Assembly (NCBI GenBank): GCA_934699305.1
Contig: CAKUWM010000001.1
Span: forward strand, 1 to 48,862
Direction: 5' to 3'
Origin: an uncultured Saprospiraceae bacterium
GTDB lineage: Bacteria; Bacteroidota; Bacteroidia; Chitinophagales; Saprospiraceae
DNA: 48,862 bases
This document shows, piece after piece, positions 8,381 to 16,689 of the stretch; positions within the stretch are counted from its first letter, which is position 1; every line of letters starts with the position of its first letter. The translations under genes were made by a program, and so were the position numbers. The notes under the pieces were generated by a model. That model made no database searches, was not told the origin of the DNA, and saw only the letters and a program-made list of their open reading frames with translations.

Positions 8381-9853
8381 ATGGAAAATAATTTAAGTTT
8401 TAAGGAAAGGAATGAAAACACCTTGACAGAATGGCGCAATAAAGAGAAACTTGCATTGGATTTACTACAAATGGCGGGTGAGTTAAGATTTGACCGCTCA
8501 GTAGAATTAATTCTCTTTAGAAAAGATGTATATGATACCCAGCCAAGCCAACTGTTGAAACTACATCAAAACGCTTCTAACTATGGAGATGTCGCAGTAT
8601 CTATCGAAGATACCATGGCGATAACCAAAGAAATAGTTGCATTGCAAGACTTAAAGCAGGCCCGCTTAGACATAGGTACTCTTGCCATTCAATGGAATCA
8701 AAGCAAATCTCAATATAATAGCTTAACAGCCTTCGTTACCGAAAAACTAAATTCCGCAGATGGGGCACAGTCAGATGATATCCAACCCCGTGATGTCATT
8801 TTATACGGTTTCGGCCGAATAGGGCGTTTGGTTGCAAGGAGGCTGGTTGCTCAGACCGGACGTGGTGAGCAGCTCCGATTAAAAGCCATTGTTATCAGGC
8901 CTCAAATGAAGGATAGAAAGCAGGATGCCGAAAAAAGAGCAGCTTTACTACGTACCGACTCTGTACATGGTGAATTCGCTGGTTCTGTTGAAGTCAGCGA
9001 AGATGGTAGTGAACTCATTATCAATGGCAATAGAGTCCTTTTAATATATGTCGGTCATCCATCTGAGATAGACTATACTGCATTAGGCATCAACAATGCC
9101 TTAGTCATCGACAATACGGGGGTATTCAGGACCAAAGAAGATCTTGAACAGCATCTGCGTCCGGGCGTGAGCCACGTTATCCTTACTGCCCCGGGCAAAA
9201 AAATTCCTAATATTGTATATGGTGTAAACCATGATTCGATAGACTTTGACAATGACCAGGTACTGTGTGGTGCTTCCTGTACAACCAACGCCATCGTACC
9301 TCCTATTAAAGTGTTAGATGACGCATTTGGAATTCAAAAGGGACATGTTGAAACCATCCACTCTTATACCAGTGATCAAAATTTATTAGACAATTTCCAT
9401 AAAAAGCCACGAAGAGGTCGTGCTGCTGCCATTAATATGGTCATCACTAGTACCGGGGCTGCCGAAGCCATAACCGCTGTGTTACCATACTTAGATGGAA
9501 AAATTACAGGTAATGCGGTACGTGTTCCTACACCCAATGTATCTTTGGCCATCATCAATGTCAGTTTCGACAAACCGACCACCGTGGCAGAAGTAAATAG
9601 TTTACTAAAACAAGCGTCCCTCAACGGGCCATTAGCAGAACAGATTGGATTCTCCAATGATGCGGAATATGTCTCTTCCAACGGTGTCGGTATGACTACA
9701 GCTTGTGTCATTGACGGACCATCAACAATAGTATCCAATGACGGAAAGACCGTAACGGTCTATGCATGGTACGATAATGAGTTTGGTTATACTTGTCAGG
9801 TCGTAAGAGTCGCCAAGCATGTGGGTCAAGTGAGAAGGAAAACATATTATTAA
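8381..9853 (+). CDS. gap: Glyceraldehyde-3-phosphate dehydrogenase, long form with N-terminal extension
   Basis: 490 aa against about 335 for classical GAPDH. The Rossmann motif GFGRIGRL starts at residue 143. Catalytic Cys300 is in GASCTTN and the catalytic His327 in ETIHSYTSDQ. The C-terminus has the usual WYDNEFGYTCQVV. Residues 1-135 form a helical, charged extension with no motif I recognise. Similar long GAPDHs are, from memory, common in Bacteroidota. It catalyses reversible oxidative phosphorylation of glyceraldehyde-3-phosphate in glycolysis or gluconeogenesis; the cofactor preference cannot be read here with certainty. The downstream NrtR-like regulator begins about 2 nt after the stop codon, suggesting coupled expression. 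Confidence 0.92.
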   Translation: MENNLSFKERNENTLTEWRNKEKLALDLLQMAGELRFDRSVELILFRKDVYDTQPSQLLKLHQNASNYGDVAVSIEDTMAITKEIVALQDLKQARLDIGTLAIQWNQSKSQYNSLTAFVTEKLNSADGAQSDDIQPRDVILYGFGRIGRLVARRLVAQTGRGEQLRLKAIVIRPQMKDRKQDAEKRAALLRTDSVHGEFAGSVEVSEDGSELIINGNRVLLIYVGHPSEIDYTALGINNALVIDNTGVFRTKEDLEQHLRPGVSHVILTAPGKKIPNIVYGVNHDSIDFDNDQVLCGASCTTNAIVPPIKVLDDAFGIQKGHVETIHSYTSDQNLLDNFHKKPRRGRAAAINMVITSTGAAEAITAVLPYLDGKITGNAVRVPTPNVSLAIINVSFDKPTTVAEVNSLLKQASLNGPLAEQIGFSNDAEYVSSNGVGMTTACVIDGPSTIVSNDGKTVTVYAWYDNEFGYTCQVVRVAKHVGQVRRKTYY

Positions 9854-9855
9854 TT

Positions 9856-10578
9856 TTGACGAAGGAAAAAGAAAAAAAAGTCAAGAAAAAAGAACATTCT
9901 CCCTTTCCGGAGTCATCGGATTTTTTCACCGCGATATCTGTGGACTGTGTAATCTTTGGGTTAGACCAAGATTCACTCAAAGTATTGCTCATAAAGAGTG
10001 ATTACCCATTATATCATGGTAAATGGTCCCTTTTGGGTGATTTGATATCACAAAATGAAGATATTGATGAGGCTGCCGATCGTGTTTTATACGAACGTAC
10101 AGGGCTGAAAGAATTATTTTTAGAACAGGTTCATTGCTTTGGCAAAGCCGACCGACATCCTTCCGGAAGAGTTATCTCCATAGCTTATTACACTTTGGTC
10201 AATATCGAACAGATACAGCTACTCAAACAAGACCACGAGCTCCATTGGCATGATATACATACAATCGGAAAGCTAGCTTTTGACCATAATAAAATTCTGG
10301 AAATCTGCCTAAAGCGCCTTCAACAGCAAGTTAAAACAGAAACCATCGGATTTAACCTCCTGCCTGAAAAATTTTCATTAAGATCATTACAGTTTTTATA
10401 CGAATCCGTATTAATGGTAGAACTGGATCGCAGGAACTTTCGGAAAAAAGTAATGAGTACAGGACTGTTGATTGATTTAAAAGAATTAGAAAGTAATGTA
10501 AGACACCGCCCTGCCAAGTTATTTAAATTTAACCGCTCCAAATACGACTCGTCGGAAATTAAAAGCAATTTCATTTGA
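9856..10578 (+). CDS. NrtR-like transcriptional regulator (degenerate Nudix domain plus winged helix)
   Basis: 240 aa if the TTG at 9856 is the start, 2 nt after the GAPDH stop. The first in-frame ATG (9793) would overlap GAPDH by 61 nt, which is less likely. The N-terminal Nudix fold starts at about SVDCVIFGLDQDSLKVLLIK; the C-terminal part (LLPEKFSLRSLQFLYESVL, then DRRNFRKKV) fits the winged-helix half of NrtR-type regulators. The Nudix box is broken: where REUxEE is expected the sequence is RVLYER, so the catalytic glutamates are lost and the domain should bind rather than hydrolyse its ligand. Known relatives respond to NAD-related or sugar metabolites. The position after GAPDH suggests control of central carbon genes, but the target is unknown. 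Confidence 0.8.
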   Translation: MTKEKEKKVKKKEHSPFPESSDFFTAISVDCVIFGLDQDSLKVLLIKSDYPLYHGKWSLLGDLISQNEDIDEAADRVLYERTGLKELFLEQVHCFGKADRHPSGRVISIAYYTLVNIEQIQLLKQDHELHWHDIHTIGKLAFDHNKILEICLKRLQQQVKTETIGFNLLPEKFSLRSLQFLYESVLMVELDRRNFRKKVMSTGLLIDLKELESNVRHRPAKLFKFNRSKYDSSEIKSNFI

Positions 10579-10697
10579 ATTTGCCGTTAAATTATTGTTA
10601 AAGATATTTCATTTCGGTAACTGAGAAGCCCTATTCAACGTTAATGTCTGAAACTATTTATTTAATAAAGCTTTTTAAAAGAACTCAATTAAGCACT

Positions 10698-11861
10698 ATG
10701 AAGCAATTTCTTTCTTTGTTGTTTGCCGGAATTATAGGAGGCATAGCGACAATTGGTGGATTAAAGTATTACGAGACAAACAATATTGCTCCTGCCTCTA
10801 CAACGGTGGCGACACAAAGCGCGCAAGCACATCCGGTAAATTATGCTCCGGTGAATGTACCTTTTGACTTTACCGAAGCCGCCAGCCGATCATTGGATGC
10901 AGTAGTCCACATTAAAGCTGCCGAAAGCAATGAAAGCGCCTATCGTCGTCAATTACAACAACAACGGTCTGATCCCTTTTCGTTTTTCTTTGGACAAAGA
11001 GGTCCTGCTCAGGGTTCGGGGTCTGGAGTCATCATATCTCAAGATGGTTATATTGTGACCAACAATCACGTAGTTGACTTTGCAGACCAATTGGAAGTAA
11101 CATTACATGATGGCCGTGTCTTTGATGCTGTCAAAGTAGGTACATATCCCAATGCTGATATCGCCGTTATAAAAATTAAAGCCGATGATCTTAAGCCCAT
11201 AAAATATGGCAATTCAGATGATGTGAAAGTAGGCGAATGGGCACTTGCTGTAGGCAATCCATTTGACTTGACATCAACTGTGACTGCGGGTATAATCTCT
11301 GCCAAAGGTCGATCTATAGATGTCATTCACACCAAAGATGCGGTCGAAAACTTTATCCAAACAGATGCAGCAGTCAATCCGGGCAACAGCGGAGGAGCAC
11401 TGGTAGATGTCAATGGCAACCTGATAGGGATTAATACTGCAATAGCAACACCAACAGGAACCTATGCCGGTTATGCATTTGCTATTCCTGTTAATCAGAT
11501 TATACCTATTGTCGAAAACATCATTAAAAACAATGGAAATTACAGCGGACCTAACTTAGGTGCCAAAGCAACATTGGGCGTAACTGTAGCCAATGTAAAA
11601 GACCTGACCAATGACCAAAAATCAGAAAATGGTATCAATGCCAATAGTGGTGTTCTTTTGTTGGAATTACAAAATGGAGGTTCAGCTCAATATTCCGGGC
11701 TTTTACCAAACGATGTGATTATCAAAGTAAATAGCTCCATCGTCAACACAATAGACGACTTAAAAGGCATAATGGGCAAATTAAAACCCGATGAAACCAT
11801 AACCGTTTCATTTAAAAGAGGAGATCAGGTAAAACAATTGAGCGTTAAATTACGTTCTTAA
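10698..11861 (+). CDS. HtrA/DegP-like periplasmic serine protease with one PDZ domain
   Basis: 387 aa from the ATG at 10698. An upstream in-frame ATG (10644) adds 18 residues before a good signal anchor, so the inner start is preferred. Residues 3-21 form a signal peptide or anchor (FLSLLFAGIIGGIATIGG). The trypsin-like domain spans about 55-280 with His124 (TNNHVV), Asp154 (NADIAVIK) and Ser231 (GNSGG). A single PDZ domain occupies about 290-387. The LA-loop QQQRSDPFSFFFGQ is typical of Do-like proteases. It degrades or refolds damaged envelope proteins, and the triad is intact. A strong terminator follows. Confidence 0.93.
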   Translation: MKQFLSLLFAGIIGGIATIGGLKYYETNNIAPASTTVATQSAQAHPVNYAPVNVPFDFTEAASRSLDAVVHIKAAESNESAYRRQLQQQRSDPFSFFFGQRGPAQGSGSGVIISQDGYIVTNNHVVDFADQLEVTLHDGRVFDAVKVGTYPNADIAVIKIKADDLKPIKYGNSDDVKVGEWALAVGNPFDLTSTVTAGIISAKGRSIDVIHTKDAVENFIQTDAAVNPGNSGGALVDVNGNLIGINTAIATPTGTYAGYAFAIPVNQIIPIVENIIKNNGNYSGPNLGAKATLGVTVANVKDLTNDQKSENGINANSGVLLLELQNGGSAQYSGLLPNDVIIKVNSSIVNTIDDLKGIMGKLKPDETITVSFKRGDQVKQLSVKLRS

Positions 11862-11920
11862 TAAAAGATATACCTTAAGAAATTTTATAAAATAAGTTTT
11901 CGTTTTGTTTTTGATCTGAG

Positions 11921-11953
11921 CTGCCTGTTACGATTGTGACAGGCAGTTTTTTT
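11921..11953 (+). terminator. Strong rho-independent terminator after the HtrA gene
   Basis: CTGCCTGTTAC (11921-11931) pairs with GTGACAGGCAG (11936-11946) over 11 positions with one G-U pair, around a GATT tetraloop, followed by seven T. Confidence 0.92.
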
Positions 11954-11967
11954 CTGTAGTAGCTTTG

Positions 11968-12077
11968 TATTTCTTAAAGAAACTATTGTACCTTTAATAT
12001 AAATTCGGGATAAAAAGTATCAGCGGTATTACGATTGTAAAACAATAAAATAGTTTGGTCTATTCTATTGTTACAAT
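11968..12077. repeat. Structured dispersed intergenic repeat, copy A
   Basis: Bases 11968-11992 (beginning TATTTCTTAAAGAAACTATT) are identical to 38444-38468, and the following 25 nt are about two-thirds identical. Bases 12012-12030 (AAAAAGTATCAGCGGTATT) occur inverted at 38362-38380 with one mismatch. An imperfect hairpin of about 18 bp follows: arms 12034-12053 and 12060-12077, loop TTTGGT; its TTTGGTCTATT also recurs inverted in the other copy. The element lies between the HtrA terminator and the promoter of the next gene. Confidence 0.65.
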
Positions 12078-12128
12078 TCATATAATATCTTCTTTCAAAA
12101 GTTAAATAAAGGGGTCCGGGCAATCGAA

Positions 12129-12161
12129 TTTCTTACTCTGACATAAAATACGTATTTTTGT
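12129..12161 (+). promoter_or_regulatory. Candidate promoter for the five-gene run at 12.2-16.7 kb
   Basis: TATTTTTGT at 12153-12161 is an exact -7 box. TTTC at 12129-12132, 20 nt upstream, is a 3-of-4 match to the -33 TTTG. The predicted leader to the ATG at 12180 is only about 12 nt. Confidence 0.55.
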
Positions 12162-12179
12162 AAACTAAAATCCAAAGGA

Positions 12180-12710
12180 ATGACGTCAGAGCCAAAGGAA
12201 TATTTGCACAAGATGTATGTTGAAACGCTTCAGGCAAGCCGATTCCATACATTTAAGATTTTGAATACGCTCATCATCGCATTATTTGTACTGCTTTTTA
12301 TGAATGTGTTATTTACCACTCCTGACAAAAGTTACAGCTATATTTCGTTGATTGTTGCCGTGGTATCGGTATTATTTATGTTTTATCGCCTAACAAGGGA
12401 AAAAGCCGGAATGAAGTCTCTACCTGAAGATTTGAGCAATATTGATGGTGACATTATACGAGAACATATAGACCAAATCCGAAATAATCAAAAAAAATTG
12501 AGGTGGCAAATGGCTTTATTTACCATACCTTTTTTTATTTATTTTTTAATTGATTTAGTTGTCTCTTCTACACAAGTCGTGGATAAGAAGTTTCTTATTT
12601 TAAAAATAGCCTTTTTCTTTGTTCTCTTGACGCTGTATTATGTTCTTTTTTTCAAAATTAGAGCAACCAATTTCGAAAGTAAAAATCTCACAGAGTCATC
12701 CCAACAATGA
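12180..12710 (+). CDS. Hypothetical membrane protein with four predicted helices
   Basis: 176 aa, family not recognised. Hydrophobic segments are at about 27-47 (LNTLIIALFVLLFMNVLF), 52-70 (YISLIVAVVSVLFMF), 109-128 (ALFTIPFFIYFLIDLVV) and 138-158 (ILKIAFFFVLLTLYYVLFF). A cytosolic loop of about 35 charged residues separates helix pairs 1-2 and 3-4 (EDLSNIDGDIIREHIDQIRNN). No catalytic motif is seen. It is the first gene of a same-strand run, 44 nt before the EEP-family gene. Confidence 0.8.
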   Translation: MTSEPKEYLHKMYVETLQASRFHTFKILNTLIIALFVLLFMNVLFTTPDKSYSYISLIVAVVSVLFMFYRLTREKAGMKSLPEDLSNIDGDIIREHIDQIRNNQKKLRWQMALFTIPFFIYFLIDLVVSSTQVVDKKFLILKIAFFFVLLTLYYVLFFKIRATNFESKNLTESSQQ

Positions 12711-12754
12711 TAAAATATACGTTTACCTATCTTTAATCAATTAAATAACACAAG

Positions 12755-13789
12755 GTGCGCATTACTGTAATTTTTACCTTTCTCTCACTGTGTTTTACAC
12801 AATACGGATTCAATCAAAATCAATACAAAGTCATCAATGTGGGGTTTTATAATCTTGAAAACCTCTTTGATACTTTAGACACCCCCCGTAAATTAGACGA
12901 AGAGTTTACGCCAACCGGAAGTAGGCTTTACAATACTGCAGTATATACAGATAAGTTATTTAGATTATCGTCCACTTTATCCAAAATCGGGACGGACATT
13001 TCTCCGGAAGGCCTTGGTATCATAGGTGTCGCAGAGATTGAAAACAGGAAGGTCCTGGAAGATCTTGTGATTCAGCCTGCTTTAAAAGAGCGAAATATGG
13101 AAATTGTGCATTATGAGTCTGAAGATTTTCGAGGTATCGACGTTGCTTTGTTGTATCAACCCAAATACCTGACTGTAATAAACAGCCATCCTATACACGT
13201 ACCTATTCTCAATAGTTCAGGAGAAAAGATCTATACGCGTCAGACACTGTATGTTGCAGGGATAATGGATGGCGACACCGTACATATCCTCGTCAACCAC
13301 TGGCCTTCCCGCCGTGGGGGCTCTGCATCTGACCCTTTAAGGATCCAGGCAGGAGTCATCAATCGTACCATAAAAGATTCAATTCTAGCTGTATCTCCCA
13401 ATGCCAAAGTAATTGTAATGGGTGACCTAAATGATAATCCTACCGACAAATCTTTAACAGAGGGCTTGAAATCTGTCGGAAAGGAAAAAGGGATCAAAGC
13501 AGACGAAATGTTTAATCCTTTTGTACACTTTTACAAAAAAGGTATCGGCACTACAGCATATCAGGATGCGTGGAGTTTATTTGATCAGGTTATTATCTCA
13601 CCGGCATGGTTGGATAAGGATTCCAACAGTTATTATTACTACAAAGCAACCGTTTTTAACGAAAAATTCCTCACAGAAAAAACAGGCAAATACAAAGGTT
13701 ATCCGCTGCGTACATACTCAGGAGATACTTATAACTTTGGGTATAGTGACCATTTCCCTGTATTTGTAACTTTTTTAAAAAAAATATAA
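12755..13789 (+). CDS. Secreted endonuclease/exonuclease/phosphatase (EEP) family protein
   Basis: 344 aa from a GTG start; there is no ATG ahead of the signal peptide (RITVIFTFLSLCFTQYGF). Family motifs appear in order: NLENLFD (metal-binding Asn/Glu), GVAEIENR, FRGIDVALLY, VNHWPSRRGG (catalytic His), MGDLNDNP (catalytic Asp and Asn) and the terminal GYSDHFPVF (active-site Asp-His). The fold cuts phosphodiester or phosphate ester bonds with Mg2+; extracellular nucleases and lipid phosphatases both occur in the family, so the substrate is open. The signal peptide places it in the periplasm or outside, where phosphate or nucleotide scavenging would fit. It starts 44 nt after the membrane protein and ends 20 nt before the flavoprotein. 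Confidence 0.88.
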   Translation: MRITVIFTFLSLCFTQYGFNQNQYKVINVGFYNLENLFDTLDTPRKLDEEFTPTGSRLYNTAVYTDKLFRLSSTLSKIGTDISPEGLGIIGVAEIENRKVLEDLVIQPALKERNMEIVHYESEDFRGIDVALLYQPKYLTVINSHPIHVPILNSSGEKIYTRQTLYVAGIMDGDTVHILVNHWPSRRGGSASDPLRIQAGVINRTIKDSILAVSPNAKVIVMGDLNDNPTDKSLTEGLKSVGKEKGIKADEMFNPFVHFYKKGIGTTAYQDAWSLFDQVIISPAWLDKDSNSYYYYKATVFNEKFLTEKTGKYKGYPLRTYSGDTYNFGYSDHFPVFVTFLKKI

Positions 13790-13809
13790 CGCCTTTCTAA
13801 GGTACTATA

Positions 13810-14382
13810 ATGGTATTAACAATTATTTCGGGCAGTCCATCAAAAACGAGTGTTTCCATACGCATAGCCTTTTATCTTCGAAAATATTTACAAAATATGA
13901 TCCCGGATGCTGAGGTGAACGTATTGGATTGCAGGGAATATGAAGTACCGCTTGATGATGCTACATATAAAAGTATCGAATCAACCCCAGCCCCTCTTCA
14001 ACCACTGGCAAAGCTCTTTTTCAAAACAAATGGCTTTATATTGCTGACACCCGAATACAATGGCAGCTATACACCTTCCTTAAAAAATCTTCTTAATCAC
14101 TTCCCAAAACTAAGCCATAAAGCATGTGGCATTGTTACAGCCTCCGATGGTGCCTTGGGAGGAATGAGGGCAGCACAACAAATGCAACAACTGATAGCAG
14201 CCCATTTTGGGATTATCTCACCTTATATGTTGATTGTACCACATGTAAATACTAAGTTTGACGAAGAGGCAAACCTCATCGACCCAAAATTAGCCAATCA
14301 ATTAGAACGGTTTTCAGAAGAATTCATCTGGCTGTTCAAAGCATTGTGCCAGGCACAGGAAATTGTTAAACAGAATAATTGA
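13810..14382 (+). CDS. NAD(P)H-dependent FMN reductase family protein
   Basis: 190 aa. The flavodoxin-like fold is shown by the N-terminal FMN phosphate loop ISGSPSKTSVSIRIA (about residues 5-19) and the family signature LLTPEYNGSYTPSLKNLLNH (about 77-96), with the GIVTASDGALGGMRA loop behind it. Members (ChrR, azoreductase and SsuE-like) reduce FMN, quinones or metals in the cytosol using NAD(P)H; the physiological substrate cannot be deduced. It ends 13 nt before the next gene, so the two are probably one transcript. Confidence 0.88.
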   Translation: MVLTIISGSPSKTSVSIRIAFYLRKYLQNMIPDAEVNVLDCREYEVPLDDATYKSIESTPAPLQPLAKLFFKTNGFILLTPEYNGSYTPSLKNLLNHFPKLSHKACGIVTASDGALGGMRAAQQMQQLIAAHFGIISPYMLIVPHVNTKFDEEANLIDPKLANQLERFSEEFIWLFKALCQAQEIVKQNN

Positions 14383-14395
14383 ATGTTATTGTAAC

Positions 14396-15616
14396 ATGAA
14401 GATAGGAATACTAAGAGAAGGGAAAATACCTCATGATGATAGAGTCGCACTCACTCCGGCACAATGTAAATTATTGTCAGGCAATCCACACAACTTTGAA
14501 ATAACTGTTCAGCCATCACCTTTACGCAGCTTTACTGATGAGGAATATATAGCTGCCCATATCCCGGTACTTGAGGATATTAGCCATTGTGATATTATCT
14601 TAGGCGTTAAAGAGGTGCCCATTAAAGATTTGATAGAAGGAAAGACTTATTTCTTCTTTTCACACACCATCAAGAAACAAGCGCACAATCGGAAGTTGCT
14701 TCGTGCTATTTTGGATAAAAACATTACCATGATTGACTATGAGACCATAGAAGATGTTCATGGAAGGAGGCTTATAGCGTTTGGCAAATACGCCGGTATC
14801 GTGGGTGCGCACAATGGAATCTGGACTTACGGCAAAAGAAAGGGTTTATTTGATTGGCCTCGGTTAAAGGATTTACACGATTACGAACAAGCACGAAAAG
14901 TTTATGCCAATACCGTCTTACCGCAAATGAGGATTGTAGTGACTGGCAGTGGGCGTGTTGCCGGTGGCGCAATATCAGCATTGACAGAAATGAATATTAA
15001 AGAAATAACGGTCGAGGAATATTTGCTAAATAAAGAATACAATTATCCTGTATTTGTGCATCTTTCATCTAAAGACTATGTGCGTCATAAAGATGGTCAC
15101 TCTTTTGAAAAATCCGATTTTTATGAAAATCCACAAAATTATGAGTCCACCTTTAGTCCTTTTCTTGCCATAACGGATATTTTTCTGAATTGCATCTTTT
15201 GGGATATAAATGCACCCGCTTTCTTTCAATTGGAAGATCTATCAAAAGACAGCTTTCATATTTCAGTAATAGCTGATGTTACTTGTGATATTGCTCCTGC
15301 TTCATCCATACCTACAACGATTAAAGCGAGTACTATAGATAATCCGGTTTTTGGTATAAATCGGAAGGATTACAGAGAAACGGCTGCATTTCAGCCTGAA
15401 AGTATTGATATCATGTCCATTGATAACCTTCCCAATGAGTTGCCTCGAGATGCATCCCGTTATTTTGGCGATACCTTTGTTAGGGTGATAGTTCCTGAGC
15501 TGGAAGCCGATCAATCTGATATTTTAGATCGAGCAACAATTGCTAAAAATGGGAAACTTACACAACATTTTAGGTATTTAGAAGACTATGTAAATGGCAA
15601 CGTTTTTACAGAATAA
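14396..15616 (+). CDS. Saccharopine dehydrogenase / alanine dehydrogenase-like NAD(P) oxidoreductase
   Basis: 406 aa from the ATG at 14396; an in-frame ATG at 14363 would overlap the previous gene. The start MKIGILREGKIPHDDRVALT and the fold are those of the AlaDH/PNT family, but KTYFFFSHTIKKQ, IDYETIEDVHGRRLIAFGKYAG and PLRSF closely resemble the lysine-ketoglutarate reductase part of AASS and yeast LYS1. The Rossmann segment is VTGSGRVAGGA. The likely reaction is reversible reductive condensation of lysine and 2-oxoglutarate to saccharopine, or its reverse. No partner saccharopine enzyme is adjacent, and Bacteroidota normally make lysine by the DAP route, so the physiological role is uncertain. 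Confidence 0.75.
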   Translation: MKIGILREGKIPHDDRVALTPAQCKLLSGNPHNFEITVQPSPLRSFTDEEYIAAHIPVLEDISHCDIILGVKEVPIKDLIEGKTYFFFSHTIKKQAHNRKLLRAILDKNITMIDYETIEDVHGRRLIAFGKYAGIVGAHNGIWTYGKRKGLFDWPRLKDLHDYEQARKVYANTVLPQMRIVVTGSGRVAGGAISALTEMNIKEITVEEYLLNKEYNYPVFVHLSSKDYVRHKDGHSFEKSDFYENPQNYESTFSPFLAITDIFLNCIFWDINAPAFFQLEDLSKDSFHISVIADVTCDIAPASSIPTTIKASTIDNPVFGINRKDYRETAAFQPESIDIMSIDNLPNELPRDASRYFGDTFVRVIVPELEADQSDILDRATIAKNGKLTQHFRYLEDYVNGNVFTE

Positions 15617-15669
15617 GAAGTCTAATAGTATTTGAGACAATATGCCCTTTCATTTAATTTAATCCTACT

Positions 15670-16689
15670 ATGATCAACCTTATCAGCGATACCATTACAC
15701 AACCGGATCGACCCATGCTCGAAGCCATGTTTTCAGCGGTTGTGGGTGATGATGTATTTGGCTCAGACCCCACCGTCAACCGTTTAGAGGAGAAAGTGGC
15801 TGACTTGTTTGGCAAGGAGTCCGCATTATTTTGTCCATCAGGCACCATGACCAATCAAATAGCTATCAAAGTACATACTCGTCCAATGGATGAAATGATA
15901 TGTGATCAATGGTCACATGTCTTTCTATATGAAATCGGTGGTTATGCCTTCCATAGTGGCATCGCTGTTCAACCGATACAAGGGCAGTATGGTAAAATTA
16001 CAGTATCGCAAATAGTAGATGAGATAAAATCTCCGGATGATTGGCTGCCTCGTACCAAGCTCGTTCTTTTAGAAAACACCACCAATAAGGGCGGTGGCAA
16101 TTATTATACTTTAGACGAGATAAACACTATTTCACAACTATGCCAATCGAAAGGATTATCCCTACATCTTGACGGGGCACGGATTTTTAATGCCTTGGTC
16201 GAAACCGGTGATTCTCCCGCCTCTGTCGGAGCTTTATTTGATTCCATTTCGGTATGCCTGTCCAAAGGATTGGGCTCACCGGTTGGCTCTGTCCTGATTG
16301 GCAATCGCGACTTTATCAAAGAGGCAAGAAGAGTCCGCAAAGTAATGGGAGGTGGAATGAGACAGGCAGGATATCTCGCCGCTGCCGGTATATACGCACT
16401 CGACCATAACATTCCCCAACTTAAAGTTGACAATACCAGGGCTAAAGCTGTAGGTCAACTATTAAGCGCTGAAGCGTATGTTGCCAATATATTCCCGGTC
16501 AAAACCAATATAATCATCTTTGAATTGGAGGAAAGGATACTTGCAAGCCACTATGTTGACTTGTTGAAAAAAAATGGAATTGTTGCTTCAGCCTTTGGAA
16601 AACACATGGTTCGCCTGGTATTCCACCGGGATATAACTGAGCAACAATATATTCAAGTAAAATCTATCCTTACAGAGATCAAGGTGTAA
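15670..16689 (+). CDS. ltaE: Low-specificity L-threonine aldolase
   Basis: 339 aa, the usual length for this PLP fold-type I family. Signatures: SDTITQPDRPMLEAM at the start, the GDDVFGSDPTVNRLEE segment, LLENTTNKGGG, LHLDGARIFNA (Asp177 contacts the PLP ring) and Schiff-base Lys199 in CLSKGLGSPVGS. It splits L-threonine or allo-threonine to glycine and acetaldehyde. It starts 53 nt after the saccharopine-dehydrogenase-like gene, and its last 11 nt overlap the convergent LolD-type gene. Confidence 0.92.
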   Translation: MINLISDTITQPDRPMLEAMFSAVVGDDVFGSDPTVNRLEEKVADLFGKESALFCPSGTMTNQIAIKVHTRPMDEMICDQWSHVFLYEIGGYAFHSGIAVQPIQGQYGKITVSQIVDEIKSPDDWLPRTKLVLLENTTNKGGGNYYTLDEINTISQLCQSKGLSLHLDGARIFNALVETGDSPASVGALFDSISVCLSKGLGSPVGSVLIGNRDFIKEARRVRKVMGGGMRQAGYLAAAGIYALDHNIPQLKVDNTRAKAVGQLLSAEAYVANIFPVKTNIIIFELEERILASHYVDLLKKNGIVASAFGKHMVRLVFHRDITEQQYIQVKSILTEIKV

